A stretch of 35,082 nucleotides of DNA. Origin: Actinomadura bangladeshensis. Its GTDB lineage: Bacteria > Actinomycetota > Actinomycetes > Streptosporangiales > Streptosporangiaceae. The position numbers and the translations under genes were made by a program. The DNA lies in NCBI RefSeq assembly GCF_004348335.1, contig NZ_SMJW01000063.1, positions 1 to 35,082 of the forward strand, in the 5' to 3' direction. This document shows positions 20,916 to 28,742 of this stretch, in pieces. Each line of letters starts with the position of its first letter. The stretch's first letter is position 1. The notes beneath the pieces were generated by a model. It was not told the DNA's origin and made no database searches. It saw only the letters and a list, made by a program, of their open reading frames with translations.

Positions 20916-21887
20916 GTGACGACTCCCACCATTCTCGTCATCACGAACCGCGAAGACAGTACGGCCGACCGGGTCGTCCACGAACTCAACGAGCGCGGAA
21001 CCCCGGTCATGCGGTTCGATGCGGCCGACTTCCCGCAGCGACTGGCGTTGTCGGGGGAGTGCGGGCCCGGCACATGGTCGGGCTCGCTGGTCGGTGACCA
21101 CCGCTCGGTTCGGCTGGACTCCGTCGCCGGCGCCTATTACCGGCGCCCGGGGCAGTTCGAACTACCGGACGGTATGACGCAGCCCGAACAGCTCTGGTCC
21201 TACGGTGAGGCGCGCATCGGCTTCGGCGGTGTTCTCCAAGCACTGGACTGCGCATGGGTGAACCACCCACAACACGCGGCAGCCGCCGAGTACAAGCCGG
21301 TCCAGCTTTCGGCGGCCGTCGCCGCCGGGCTCCGCATCCCGCGGACGTTCGTCGGCAATTCTCCCGAGCACGCCCTCGCATGGGCGAAAGAGGTCGGTGC
21401 CCCGATCGTTTACAAGCCGCTCGCAGGGTCGGTGCACATCGAAGCGAGGACGACGAAGATCTTGTACGCGACGTCGATCGACGACCTCTCCATGCTCGAT
21501 GATCCAGCGGTCCGCATGACCGCACACTGCTTCCAGGAATGGGTGCCGAAGCGGGCGGAGGCTCGCGTCACCGTGGTCGGTGACGACATGTTCGCCGTCG
21601 TGATCCACGCCGACTCGCCCGAGGGCCGGATCGACTGGCGCGCCGACTACGCCGCACACCAGTACGAGGTCGCACCCGTCCCCGGCGGCGTGCGCGCCGG
21701 TCTACGGTCATGCCTGGATCGACTCGGGCTGGTCTACTGTGCGGCGGACTTCGCCATCAACCCGCGTGGAGAATGGGTCTTCCTCGGTGACATCAACCCC
21801 AACGGCGAATGGGGATGGCTCGCCCATCACTGCGAGTTGCCGATCGCGGCGTCGATCGCCGATGCGCTGGAGAGGGGCATGCGTTGA
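20916..21887 (+). CDS. ATP-grasp graspetide ligase (peptide maturase)
   Basis: The 323-aa product matches ATP-grasp RiPP maturases (TIGR04187-like). It activates Glu/Asp side chains in the precursor core as acyl phosphates and joins them to Thr/Ser hydroxyls as omega-esters. Visible marks are the pre-ATP-grasp Rossmann start TPTILVITNREDSTADRVVH, YYRRPGQFELP (74-84), WVNHPQHAAAAEYKPVQLSA (114-133), the ATP lysine in APIVYKPLAG (Lys167), FQEWVPKRAEARVTVVG (Glu208, Arg216) and the metal-binding end YCAADFAINPRGEWVFLGDI plus NPNGEW (Asp278, Asp292, Asn294/296). GTG 20916 is 3 bp after the precursor stop with AAGGAT upstream. Its end overlaps the methyltransferase start. Confidence 0.9.
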   Translation: MTTPTILVITNREDSTADRVVHELNERGTPVMRFDAADFPQRLALSGECGPGTWSGSLVGDHRSVRLDSVAGAYYRRPGQFELPDGMTQPEQLWSYGEARIGFGGVLQALDCAWVNHPQHAAAAEYKPVQLSAAVAAGLRIPRTFVGNSPEHALAWAKEVGAPIVYKPLAGSVHIEARTTKILYATSIDDLSMLDDPAVRMTAHCFQEWVPKRAEARVTVVGDDMFAVVIHADSPEGRIDWRADYAAHQYEVAPVPGGVRAGLRSCLDRLGLVYCAADFAINPRGEWVFLGDINPNGEWGWLAHHCELPIAASIADALERGMR

Positions 21888-23059
21888 CCGGGACCGATCA
21901 TGATGCGGGCGGGCGTGCCGCCGCCCTCGCCGACCGGCTCTTCCGAGCCGGTGACATCGGCGACCCGGCCTGGCGCATTGCGTTCGCCCGCGTGCCGCGG
22001 CATGTCTTCGTCCCGTCCTACGGGCGTTACGAGCACGCTGCGGAAGGCACGCAATACGTGCTCGTCAGCGGCGATGAACCCGGACAGTGCGAGGAATGGC
22101 TCAACGGCGTCTACTCCGACGAGACACTGATCACGCAGATCAATGGGCGTCCGGTCGAGGCCGCCCTCCCCGGCGGACGCGGTACGGGCGCGTGGACCAG
22201 TTCTTCGACCGCACCCGGACTCATGGCCCGCATGCTGGAAGCTCTCGATGTCGCGGACGGTATGACGGTCCTGGAGATAGGGACGGGTACCGGCTACAAC
22301 GCCGCACTGCTGAGCGAACGCCTCGCCGCGCACAATGTCACGTCCGTGGACATCAGCGAGCAACTGGTCGACACAGCCCGGCGGCGCCTCCAAAGCCTCG
22401 GGTACCGGCCGGCCGTCGCGGCGGTCGACGGCCGCGAGGGCCATCCCGGCCGCGCGCCCTACGAGCGGATCATCGCCACCTGCGCGTTCCCCAGTATCCC
22501 TCCCGCATGGCTCGACCAACTCAAGCCCGGCGGGCTCGTCCTCGTCAACATCGCCGGAGGGATCGGCGGGGCCATGGCCGTCGCCCGCATGGACGAAGGC
22601 GGAACGGCGACCGGCCGCTACCTCCCCGAGTGGGCCGGGTTCATGCCCGCCCGATCCCTCGGCTCCACTCCGGAACCGAACTACCCTGAGGCCGAATGTT
22701 CGCGCGAGACGCCACTCGGCCCTGGCGCTCTCGACGACGCTGCGTTCGCGTTCCTTGCACAACTCCATGTCGGTGAAGCCGCGCCTTACTGGGCCACGCA
22801 CGAAGACGGCTTCCAGCTCTACGGGCTGGGCGCTCCCGATGGCTCTTGGGCTGAGGTCCATCCCACCCGCGAGCACGGCCTGCGACGTGTCGAACAGGGC
22901 GGACCACGCAGGCTCTGGGACTTGATCGAGTCGGCCGGCCAGACCTGGCACGACCTCGGCCGTCCCGACTGGTCGAGCTTTGGGATCACCGCGACCGCCG
23001 CAGAGCAGCGCGTGTGGTTCGCCACACCCGCGGGCCCTTCTTGGCGGCTTCCCTCGTAG
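21884..23059 (+). CDS. PIMT-like graspetide methyltransferase (aspartimide-forming)
   Basis: The 391-aa product has an N-terminal PIMT (protein L-isoaspartyl methyltransferase) domain: FARVPRHVFVPSYGRYEHA (35-53), TSSSTAPGLMARMLEALDVA (105-124), SAM motif I VLEIGTGTGYNAALLSERL (129-147) and VDGREGHPGRAPYERIIATC. The C-terminal 170 residues (PNYPEAECSRETPLGPGALD, HVGEAAPYWATHEDGFQLYG) are the extra domain of the graspetide-linked branch (TIGR04188-like). In fuscimiditide, the homologue methylates an aspartate that then cyclises to aspartimide. TTG 21884 was chosen: it overlaps the ligase stop (TTGA) and has GAGGGG 6 bp upstream, and no in-frame ATG precedes the domain. It completes the three-gene operon. 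Confidence 0.9.
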   Translation: MTGTDHDAGGRAAALADRLFRAGDIGDPAWRIAFARVPRHVFVPSYGRYEHAAEGTQYVLVSGDEPGQCEEWLNGVYSDETLITQINGRPVEAALPGGRGTGAWTSSSTAPGLMARMLEALDVADGMTVLEIGTGTGYNAALLSERLAAHNVTSVDISEQLVDTARRRLQSLGYRPAVAAVDGREGHPGRAPYERIIATCAFPSIPPAWLDQLKPGGLVLVNIAGGIGGAMAVARMDEGGTATGRYLPEWAGFMPARSLGSTPEPNYPEAECSRETPLGPGALDDAAFAFLAQLHVGEAAPYWATHEDGFQLYGLGAPDGSWAEVHPTREHGLRRVEQGGPRRLWDLIESAGQTWHDLGRPDWSSFGITATAAEQRVWFATPAGPSWRLPS

Positions 23060-23089
23060 CGCCGGACAGCACCACAGGGGCAAATCACG

Positions 23090-23126
23090 AAGGCCCGTTG
23101 ACCTGGCTTACTGGTCAACGGGCCTT
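23090..23126. terminator. Bidirectional terminator hairpin between methyltransferase and tRNA-Ser
   Basis: AAGGCCCGTTGACC (23090-23103) pairs perfectly with GGTCAACGGGCCTT (23113-23126) around a 9-nt loop. It is 30 bp after the methyltransferase stop and 6 bp past the tRNA 3' end on the other strand, so it can serve both. Confidence 0.8.
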
Positions 23127-23132
23127 GAGCGG

Positions 23133-23220
23133 TGGCGGTGGTGGTGGGATTCGAACCCACGGAAGGTTGCCCTTCACACGCTTTCGAGGCGTGCGCCCTC
23201 GTCCACTAGGCGACACCACC
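23133..23220 (-). tRNA. tRNA-Ser (CGA anticodon)
   Basis: On the minus strand the acceptor GGTGGTG (5', at 23220) pairs with CACCACC before discriminator G and an encoded CCA (23135-23133). The anticodon stem CACGC/GCGTG closes loop CTCGAAA, giving anticodon CGA, which reads UCG. A long variable arm and GTGGG-TTCGAAT-CCCAC T-arm are as expected for serine. Length is 88 nt with CCA. No attachment-site duplicate of its 3' end was seen on the left side of the graspetide genes. Confidence 0.95.
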
Positions 23221-23230
23221 GCGGGAGAGC

Positions 23231-23731
23231 CTACCTGACTCTGCGGTGCGCGAAGAACTCGATTAGCGGTGCGGCGCACTCGTCGGCCATCAGTTCGGCG
23301 ATCACTTCCGGTCGGTGGTTGAGCCGGCGGTCCCGGACGACGTCCCACAGGGAGCCGACCGCGCCCGCCTTCGGGTCGACCGCTCCGTAGACGACGCGGT
23401 CCAGGCGGGCCTGGACGGACGCGCCCGCGCACATCGTGCAGGGCTCCAGCGTGACGACCAGCGTGCAGCCCGACAGGCGCCATGTCCCGAGGGCGGACGC
23501 CGCGGCCCGCATTGCGATGATCTCCGCGTGTCCGGTCGGGTCGGCGGAGTGCTCGCGGTCGTTGCGGCCGGTACCGATCACCCCGCCGGACGCGTCCAGA
23601 ACGACCGCCCCGACCGGGATCTCGCCGTCCTGCGCCGCATTCCGCGCCTCCTCCAGTGCCAGCCGCATCGCCGGCGCGTATCCCGCGAGCACCGGGTCCT
23701 CGGAGGCGGGCGGGCGGCCGGGGTCAGTCAC
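23231..23731 (-). CDS. tadA: tRNA-specific adenosine deaminase
   Basis: The 166-aa product converts adenosine 34 to inosine in tRNA-Arg(ACG). The zinc site is clear: His68-Ala-Glu70 in DPTGHAEIIAMRAAA and Pro97-Cys98-Thr-Met-Cys101 in LEPCTMCAGA. Supporting motifs are EIPVGAVVLDASGGVIGTGR, RLDRVVYGAVDPKAGAVGS and LNHRPEV. GTG 23731 overlaps the end of the upstream TadA-associated gene by 8 bp, so the two are translationally coupled. The N-terminal 15 residues (TDPGRPPASEDPVLAGYAPA) are a variable extension. The gene reads toward the tRNA-Ser gene. Confidence 0.95.
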   Translation of the reverse strand: MTDPGRPPASEDPVLAGYAPAMRLALEEARNAAQDGEIPVGAVVLDASGGVIGTGRNDREHSADPTGHAEIIAMRAAASALGTWRLSGCTLVVTLEPCTMCAGASVQARLDRVVYGAVDPKAGAVGSLWDVVRDRRLNHRPEVIAELMADECAAPLIEFFAHRRVR

Positions 23732-24161
23732 GGAGGCGGTCGAACTCTTCGCCGAAGCCGGCCTGCTCGGCGACGGTGAGCAGGGCGTCGCCGGGGAGGG
23801 CGCGCTCGCCGAGGTCGGCGAGCTGCTTCGCGTCGAGGCCGAGGTCTTCGAGGAGGGCCGGGTCGCCGGCGGAGTCGCCGTCCGGGACCTCGCCGACGAG
23901 CTGCTGGAACAGCGCGCCGAGCCCGTCCTCCCGGACGGTGGACACGAAGGCGCGCGGCTCGTCCTCCCCGTCCAGCCGGACGACGGCGAACCAGTCGTCG
24001 TCCTGCTCGATCATCAGCAGCACCGGGTCGCCGTAGGACTCGACGGCGGCCTCCCGCATCAGGTCGGCGACGTCGTCGACGTGGTCCGCCTCGGCGAGGA
24101 CGGCCTCGGTGCCGACCCAGCCCTGAGGGGTCTGCGCGAACACGGCGGCGAAGTAGGACAC
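23724..24161 (-). CDS. tRNA adenosine deaminase-associated protein
   Basis: The 145-aa product (MSYFAAVFAQTPQGWVGTEA, DVADLMREAAVESYGDPVLL, MIEQDDDWFAVVRLDGEDEP, RAFVSTVREDGLGALFQQLV) belongs to the actinobacterial family found beside tadA (TIGR03941-like). It is acidic and cytosolic with a central DWFAVVRL strand and C-terminal helices (ALLEDLGLDAKQLADLGERA, LTVAEQAGFGEEFDRLRD). Function is unproven; the operon suggests a role with TadA. GTG 24161 was chosen because the family starts there; ATG 24169 is out of frame. Its stop overlaps the tadA start. A paralogue lies at 25703-26188. Confidence 0.85.
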   Translation of the reverse strand: MSYFAAVFAQTPQGWVGTEAVLAEADHVDDVADLMREAAVESYGDPVLLMIEQDDDWFAVVRLDGEDEPRAFVSTVREDGLGALFQQLVGEVPDGDSAGDPALLEDLGLDAKQLADLGERALPGDALLTVAEQAGFGEEFDRLRD

Positions 24162-24350
24162 GTGCTCATTCTGACCCACGGGAACGCCCCGGTCACACCC
24201 CTTTGCGGGGGTGCAGTTCCGGTTTCGACTGCCCGGCGAAGGTTGTGAATAAACTTCGGGTTCTGTCCGGTGGCGGACGGCCGCCGTGCTTCCCCCCGCG
24301 TCCCGGGAGTCCGCATACTGCACAGCGGCCCCGATCCGGGAGGAGACGCC

Positions 24351-25670
24351 ATGAGCGCGGACGAACTCACCAGGCGCGGGTTTCTCGCCGGGACGGCCGG
24401 CGCCGCGGCGATCCTCGCGACGAGCGCGGCCGGGGGCTCCTCCACCGAGGCTCATGCCGCCCAGCTCGTGGCGGCAAAACGGGCGCCCGTGGCCGAACTC
24501 CCCGCTCCGGAGGATTCCGGCATCGACCACATCGTGGTCGTGATGATGGAGAACCGGTCGTTCGACCACTACATGGGCTGGCTCCCCGGGGCGGACGGAC
24601 GCCAGGCGGGCCTCACCTTCACCGACGCCGCCGGCAACGCGCACGGCACCCACCACCTCAAGGTGCCGTGGGGCTGCGGCTTCCAGGACCCGGACCACTC
24701 CTACGCGGGCGGACGCACCGAGTACAACGACGGCAAATGCGACGGATGGCTGCGCGCCGGCGACAACGACGTCTTCTCCATCGGCTACTACGAGGGCCCC
24801 GACCTGGGCTTCCACGGCCATGCCGCCCTGGACTGGACGGTCTGCGACCGCTACTTCCCGGCCGTCATGTCGTCCACGTTCCCCAACCGGATCTTCCAGC
24901 ACGCGGCCCAGACCGACCGGATCAACAACGCGCTGACGATCTCCGAGATCCCCACCATCTGGGACCGGCTGAAGGCCGCGGGCGTCTCGTGCCGCTACTA
25001 CTTCAGCGACGTCCCGTTCACGGCGATCTGGGGGCTGCGCCACCTCGACGTCAGCCGGAGCATCTGGGAGTTCCGCGCCGACGCCGCCGCCGGCCGGCTG
25101 CCCGCGGTCAGCTTCGTCGAGCCCGGCTTCCTCGGCGAGATCTTCCTGCCGGGCATGTCCGAGGACGAGCACCCGCTCGCCGACATCCGGTTCGGGCAGG
25201 CGTTCCTGAACGAGGTCTACACGGCGGTCGTCACGTCACCGAACTGGCCGCGCACCCTGTTCGTGATCAACTACGACGAGTGGGGCGGGTTCTTCGACCA
25301 CGTCCCGCCGCCCGTCGGCCCCGACCCGCGTCCCGATCTCGGCACCGGGCTGCGCGGGTTCCGCGTCCCCTGCCTGCTGATCTCCCCGCGGGCCCGGCGC
25401 GGCGCCGTCGCGCACGAGGTGTACGACCACACGTCCGTGCTGAAGGCCATCGAGTGGCGCTGGGGCTTGGAGCCGCTGACCGTCCGGGACGCCGCCGCCC
25501 GCAACATCGCCGAGGTCCTCGACTTCACCGCGCCGCCGGACACCCGCGCACCCCGCTACGACGCGAAGCGCCCGATCAGCCTCGGCTGCCTGGACCCGGC
25601 GCACAGCCACACCGGCGACGACTGGGCCGGCCTCAACGACTACGCCCGCACCCACGGCTTCCCCACCTGA
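24351..25670 (+). CDS. Tat-exported phosphoesterase (phospholipase C-like, PF04185)
   Basis: The 439-aa product begins with a twin-arginine signal (MSADELTRRGFLAGTAGAAA, AILATSAAGGSS) and likely cleavage after AHA at about 37. The mature part is a phosphoesterase: metal and nucleophile region IDHIVVVMMENRSFDHYMGW (58-77, with E67-N-R-S-F-D72-H73), later INYDEWGGFFDHVPPPVG and the closing VYDHTSVLKAIEWRW. The family hydrolyses phospholipids or phosphate monoesters outside the cell. The exact substrate is not known. GGGAGGAG lies just before ATG 24351. The 189-bp gap from 24162 contains no gene I can support. It sits between two TadA-associated genes. Confidence 0.9.
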   Translation: MSADELTRRGFLAGTAGAAAILATSAAGGSSTEAHAAQLVAAKRAPVAELPAPEDSGIDHIVVVMMENRSFDHYMGWLPGADGRQAGLTFTDAAGNAHGTHHLKVPWGCGFQDPDHSYAGGRTEYNDGKCDGWLRAGDNDVFSIGYYEGPDLGFHGHAALDWTVCDRYFPAVMSSTFPNRIFQHAAQTDRINNALTISEIPTIWDRLKAAGVSCRYYFSDVPFTAIWGLRHLDVSRSIWEFRADAAAGRLPAVSFVEPGFLGEIFLPGMSEDEHPLADIRFGQAFLNEVYTAVVTSPNWPRTLFVINYDEWGGFFDHVPPPVGPDPRPDLGTGLRGFRVPCLLISPRARRGAVAHEVYDHTSVLKAIEWRWGLEPLTVRDAAARNIAEVLDFTAPPDTRAPRYDAKRPISLGCLDPAHSHTGDDWAGLNDYARTHGFPT

Positions 25671-25702
25671 CGCCCTGCGGGCGCACGGCCCGGCAGGGGC
25701 AC

Positions 25703-26188
25703 TCACGGGACGGCGTCGAGGGCGCGTTCGAAGGCGGGGGCGAAGCCGATGCGGCCCGCGATGCTGAGCAGCATCTCGTCCGGGTAGAGCTCCAGGTCGC
25801 CGGAGATGGCGCCGAGCTCCATCTCGTCCAGCCCGAGGTCGGTGAAGATCGACATGTCGCCGACCGGGAGGACCTGGTCGAGCTCCTCGTCGTCGGGGAT
25901 CGGGATGTCCAGGTACTCCAGGACTTGGCCGGCGAGCGGCCAGTCGACCGACGCCGTGACGTCCGACAGGAAGACCATGACGTCGTCGCCGAGCAGGCGG
26001 ATCGCGACGAAGAAGTCGTCGCCGACCGAGACCAGCCCGATCGTGCCGCCGAGGCTCGGCTGCTGGCGCAGGGCATGGATCATCCCCGCGAGGTCCTCGG
26101 TCAGCGCGACCGGGAGGATCTCGGCCTCCCAGCTCTCGTCTTCCCGATACACCACGACGGCGAAGTCCGCCGCGTCCACATCCGTCAT
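25703..26188 (-). CDS. TadA-associated-like protein, second paralogue
   Basis: The 161-aa product ([80 protein letters not shown]) has the same plan as the protein at 23724-24161: an N-terminal FAVVVY strand, a DDFFVAIRL strand, and a C-terminal acidic helical region ending [13 protein letters not shown] (compare GFGEEFDRLRD). Sequence identity by eye is low to moderate, so they are old paralogues. ATG 26188 has GGTGG upstream. It is convergent with the phosphoesterase and not next to tadA. No catalytic residues are visible. Confidence 0.8.
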   Translation of the reverse strand: MTDVDAADFAVVVYREDESWEAEILPVALTEDLAGMIHALRQQPSLGGTIGLVSVGDDFFVAIRLLGDDVMVFLSDVTASVDWPLAGQVLEYLDIPIPDDEELDQVLPVGDMSIFTDLGLDEMELGAISGDLELYPDEMLLSIAGRIGFAPAFERALDAVP

Positions 26189-26343
26189 TTCCACCCCACC
26201 GGCACGTCTCCTGCCAGGGCATGGTCGCAGATGCGGCGCGCGCTCGCGTGCCCCACCGTCAAACTCGGCGCCGCACCCCGGGCCGAGCCCGGGAAGCGGC
26301 ACCGCTTACTGGTACCTGGCGCCACGAACCTATCCAATCCGCA

Positions 26344-26694
26344 TCAATTGATGCGGAAGGTGCGGCGGCGCAGCTGCGCGTGGATCCGCGCCCGGCGGGA
26401 CCGATGCGGTGTCACCCGGGCGCGCAGCTCGCGGGCCTCCGCCAGTTCGCGCAGGAAGATCGCCCGGCGGCGCAGGTGCTCGCGCACCTCCTCGGGGGAG
26501 ATGTCGCCCTGCGGGCCCGGCCGCGGCGGGTCGTCCGGGGGTGTGACATCGGTCACCTCGTCGTGCGCGGACGGCGGCGCGTTCTCGGCGGACGGGGCGG
26601 GAGCAGCGCTTTCGGGAGGTTCGGGAGGCTCGGGAGCGGCGGGTTCTGCGGGGGGAGCCGGCCCCCTCGGCTCGTGATCGCTCTCGCTGTTCAT
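26344..26694 (-). CDS. Conserved hypothetical protein, disordered N-terminus and basic helical C-terminus
   Basis: The 116-aa product has a Pro/Glu-rich, probably disordered first 65 residues ([20 protein letters not shown]) and a basic helical tail: [40 protein letters not shown] and [12 protein letters not shown]. The tail has an amphipathic pattern like a nucleic-acid or protein binding helix. Proteins of this build occur near upp in related actinobacteria, and no function is known. It is divergent from upp (26779) across 84 bp. No signal peptide or membrane helix is seen. Confidence 0.7.
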   Translation of the reverse strand: MNSESDHEPRGPAPPAEPAAPEPPEPPESAAPAPSAENAPPSAHDEVTDVTPPDDPPRPGPQGDISPEEVREHLRRRAIFLRELAEARELRARVTPHRSRRARIHAQLRRRTFRIN

Positions 26695-26778
26695 ACCGCC
26701 ATACTGCCCAGCTCAGCGGCGTCCTATCCTAGATCGGCAGGGTCCGGCCGGGCGGGCCGGTTGGGCTACGGTGACCCC

Positions 26779-27417
26779 ATGCAGACCCTCGCCGTCGACC
26801 ACCCCCTCGTCGCGCACAAGCTCACCACCCTGCGTGACGTCCGCACGGACTCCCCCACCTTCCGGCGTCTGGCGGACGAGCTCGTCACCCTGCTCGCCTA
26901 CGAGGCCACCCGCGACGTCCGGGTGGCGGAGGCGACCGTCGCGACCCCGCTCGTCGAGGCGCGGGGCGTCCAGCTGGCGAGCCCGAAGCCGCTCGTCGTC
27001 CCGATCCTGCGCGCCGGCCTCGGGATGCTGGACGGCATGACGCGGCTGCTCCCCACCGCCGAGGTCGGGTTCCTCGGCATGATCCGGGACGAGGGCACCC
27101 TGCAGGCCCAGACGTACGCGACCCGCCTGCCGGACGACCTGTCGGGACGGCAGTGCTACGTCCTCGACCCGATGCTCGCCACCGGCGGGACGCTCGCCGC
27201 CGCGATCAGGCTGCTGCTCGACCGCGGCGCCGACGACGTCACCGCTATCTGCCTGCTCGCCGCGCCGGAGGGGCTGAAGTACCTGGAGCAGGCGTTCGCC
27301 GACATCTCGGCGCCGGTCAAGGTGGTGACGGCCGCGATCGACTCGCACCTCAACGAGCAGGGCTTCATCATGCCCGGCCTCGGCGACGCGGGGGACCGCC
27401 TGTACGGCGTCGTCTGA
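26779..27417 (+). CDS. upp: Uracil phosphoribosyltransferase
   Basis: The 212-aa product salvages uracil: uracil + PRPP to UMP + pyrophosphate. The PRPP loop is [20 protein letters not shown] (residues about 128-147). Other marks are [20 protein letters not shown] (71-90), [18 protein letters not shown] and the C-terminal uracil-binding end [20 protein letters not shown]. Length and layout are standard. ATG 26779 gives the family N-terminus [26 protein letters not shown] at about 26725-26730 could be a -10 box. Two large palindromes follow the stop. Confidence 0.95.
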   Translation: MQTLAVDHPLVAHKLTTLRDVRTDSPTFRRLADELVTLLAYEATRDVRVAEATVATPLVEARGVQLASPKPLVVPILRAGLGMLDGMTRLLPTAEVGFLGMIRDEGTLQAQTYATRLPDDLSGRQCYVLDPMLATGGTLAAAIRLLLDRGADDVTAICLLAAPEGLKYLEQAFADISAPVKVVTAAIDSHLNEQGFIMPGLGDAGDRLYGVV

Positions 27418-27429
27418 CCACGCCCCGGC

Positions 27430-27488
27430 GGCCGCGGGTCACGGCGCCGCGGCCGGCAGGTCACGGCCCGGTACCGGACGTGACCTGC
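27430..27488. repeat. Two inverted repeats downstream of upp (possible terminator)
   Basis: GGCCGCGG (27430-27437) pairs with CCGCGGCC (27447-27454). GCAGGTCACG (27456-27465) pairs with CGTGACCTGC (27479-27488), and between them CCGGTACCGG (27468-27477) is itself a palindrome, so 33 bp are almost fully symmetric. ggtcacggc also occurs in the first loop. There is no T-run. It could be a terminator for upp or a binding site. Confidence 0.6.
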
Positions 27489-27613
27489 GATGTTCGTTCA
27501 CGGGCGCACGGGGTACCAAGCCCCTACGGAACGCGAGTGCGCGTTCCCTCCGCCGTCCCGGCACAGGGGACCGTTTCGGACCGGGCGGTGCGAGCGAGTC
27601 CGGGGGAATCATC

Positions 27614-27871
27614 ATGGCTCACCAAGGGGACGACCTGCCGCGCTACGCCGCGATCGGCGAGCGGCTCACCGAGGAGTTCGACGGGGTGCACGGGGCCGAC
27701 ACGGTGGACCGGTGCGTCTCCGCCGCGCGCTACGGCGCCGAGGAGGTCACCGGGTCGGCGCCGCCCGACTTCGTGGAGCGCATCGCGCGCCGCCACCTGG
27801 AGGTGCTCGCGACCGTCGCGGCCGAGAAGCGCCGCAAGGCGAGCCGCTCCTCGCTGGACAACGCTCCCTAG
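27614..27871 (+). CDS. Three-helix-bundle domain protein (arsenate reductase N-terminal-like)
   Basis: The 85-aa all-helical protein reads YAAIGERLTEEFDGVHGADT, VDRCVSAARYGAEEVTGSAP and PDFVERIARRHLEVLATVAA, ending in a basic KRRKASR tail. The pattern R-L-x-x-E-F-x-G-x-x-x-x-x-T-V-x-R resembles the three-helix dimerisation domain in front of some actinobacterial arsenate reductases/phosphatases; here it stands alone. No catalytic Cys motif is present. Function is unknown. The ATG has gggggaatcatc upstream. It may be an orphan adaptor; this is an inference from fold only. Confidence 0.65.
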   Translation: MAHQGDDLPRYAAIGERLTEEFDGVHGADTVDRCVSAARYGAEEVTGSAPPDFVERIARRHLEVLATVAAEKRRKASRSSLDNAP

Positions 27872-27882
27872 ACCGGACGCGC

Positions 27883-27916
27883 CACAGCCCTTGCTTTGCC
27901 GGTAGGGCGGGCTGTG
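27883..27916 (+). terminator. Possible hairpin between the three-helix gene and the 52-aa gene
   Basis: CACAGCCC (27883-27890) pairs with GGGCTGTG (27909-27916) around an 18-nt loop, 12 bp after the stop. The stem is short and lacks a T-run, so this is a weak call. Confidence 0.35.
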
Positions 27917-27961
27917 CGAAACTGAACCGGGGTCCGTGGGTCAACGCTCCGGGAGGCAGCC

Positions 27962-28120
27962 GTGCCCGCAAAGAAGTACATCACGTGGGCCGCGGCGGCC
28001 TTCGTGGCGTTCTACGTGATCAAGCAGCCGGACGGCGCGGCCCAGTCGGTGGAGAGCGCCGCCAACGGGATCGCCTCCGCCGCCGGTTCCCTGGCCACCT
28101 TCGTCAACGCGCTCGCCTGA
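27962..28120 (+). CDS. Small single-pass membrane protein (52 aa)
   Basis: GTG 27962 opens a 52-codon gene, MPAKKYITWAAAAFVAFYVI, then KQPDGAAQSVESAANGIASA and AGSLATFVNALA, with a GGGAGG ribosome site 6 bp upstream. One transmembrane helix is at about residues 6-20, and the rest is an Ala/Ser amphipathic helix. The third codon positions are GC-rich as expected. It lies 7 bp before the PH-domain gene, so they probably form an operon. Function is unknown. It is too short for default ORF calling. Confidence 0.75.
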   Translation: MPAKKYITWAAAAFVAFYVIKQPDGAAQSVESAANGIASAAGSLATFVNALA

Positions 28121-28127
28121 GGCCGGG

Positions 28128-28742
28128 ATGAGGCTCGTCACTCCGGGAGACTCCGCGCCGGCATCGGTCAACAAGTACCTGCTCCCGCACGAGAACCAGG
28201 TCATCACGGTGCGCCGGCATCCGGCGATCCTGATGGTCCCGGTCGGGCTCGTCCTCGGCGGCCTGATCATCGCGGGGCTCCTGAGCAACACCGTCGCCAG
28301 CGATGCCGGGACGGTCATCAGCTGGATCTGGTGGGGCTGGCTGATCCTGCTCGCCTGGTTCGTCTGGCGGGTCGCCGAGTGGTCCGTCGACTACTTCGTG
28401 ATCACCAACCAGCGGATGCTGCTCACCACCGGCCTGATCACCCGCAAGGTCGCGATGATGCCGCTGGCCAAGGTCACCGACATGAGTTTCAAGCGGACGA
28501 TCGCGGGACGCATGCTCGGCTACGGCGAGTTCGTGCTGGAATCCGCCGGCCAGGACCAGGCGCTCACCAACGTGCCCTTCCTGCCCTATCCGGAGCAGTT
28601 GTACCTCGAAGTCTGCGAAATGATCTTCCCGAACAAGAACCCGGAGCCCCCGGAGCAGAAGCTCCCGGACCCCCCGCCCCGGCGCCTGCCCAGGCGCCCG
28701 GACGACGTCCCCACCTCCTCCGGCCCCGACGCCGACCTCTGA
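28128..28742 (+). CDS. PH-domain (bPH2/YdbS-like) membrane protein
   Basis: The 204-aa product has two transmembrane helices (ILMVPVGLVLGGLIIAGLLS, VISWIWWGWLILLAWFVWRV) and then a bacterial PH-like domain: WSVDYFVITNQRMLLTTGLI, TRKVAMMPLAKVTDMSFKRT, IAGRMLGYGEFVLESAGQDQ and ALTNVPFLPYPEQLYLEV. The C-terminal tail is Pro-rich and charged (EPPEQKLPDPPPRRLPRRPD). The family is cytoplasmic-facing and of unknown role, often envelope-linked. ATG 28128 lies 7 bp after the 52-aa gene. Nothing in the sequence shows regulation. Confidence 0.9.
   Translation: MRLVTPGDSAPASVNKYLLPHENQVITVRRHPAILMVPVGLVLGGLIIAGLLSNTVASDAGTVISWIWWGWLILLAWFVWRVAEWSVDYFVITNQRMLLTTGLITRKVAMMPLAKVTDMSFKRTIAGRMLGYGEFVLESAGQDQALTNVPFLPYPEQLYLEVCEMIFPNKNPEPPEQKLPDPPPRRLPRRPDDVPTSSGPDADL

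Noticed and set aside
23133..23220. tRNA-Ser as an attachment site of an integrated element carrying the graspetide genes
   Set aside because: No copy of the tRNA 3' end was found between 17900 and 18115, and no integrase or excisionase gene is present.
24203..26677. 824-codon open frame on the plus strand
   Set aside because: It overlaps the Tat phosphoesterase in another frame and the TadA-associated gene on the other strand, and its composition is low-complexity.
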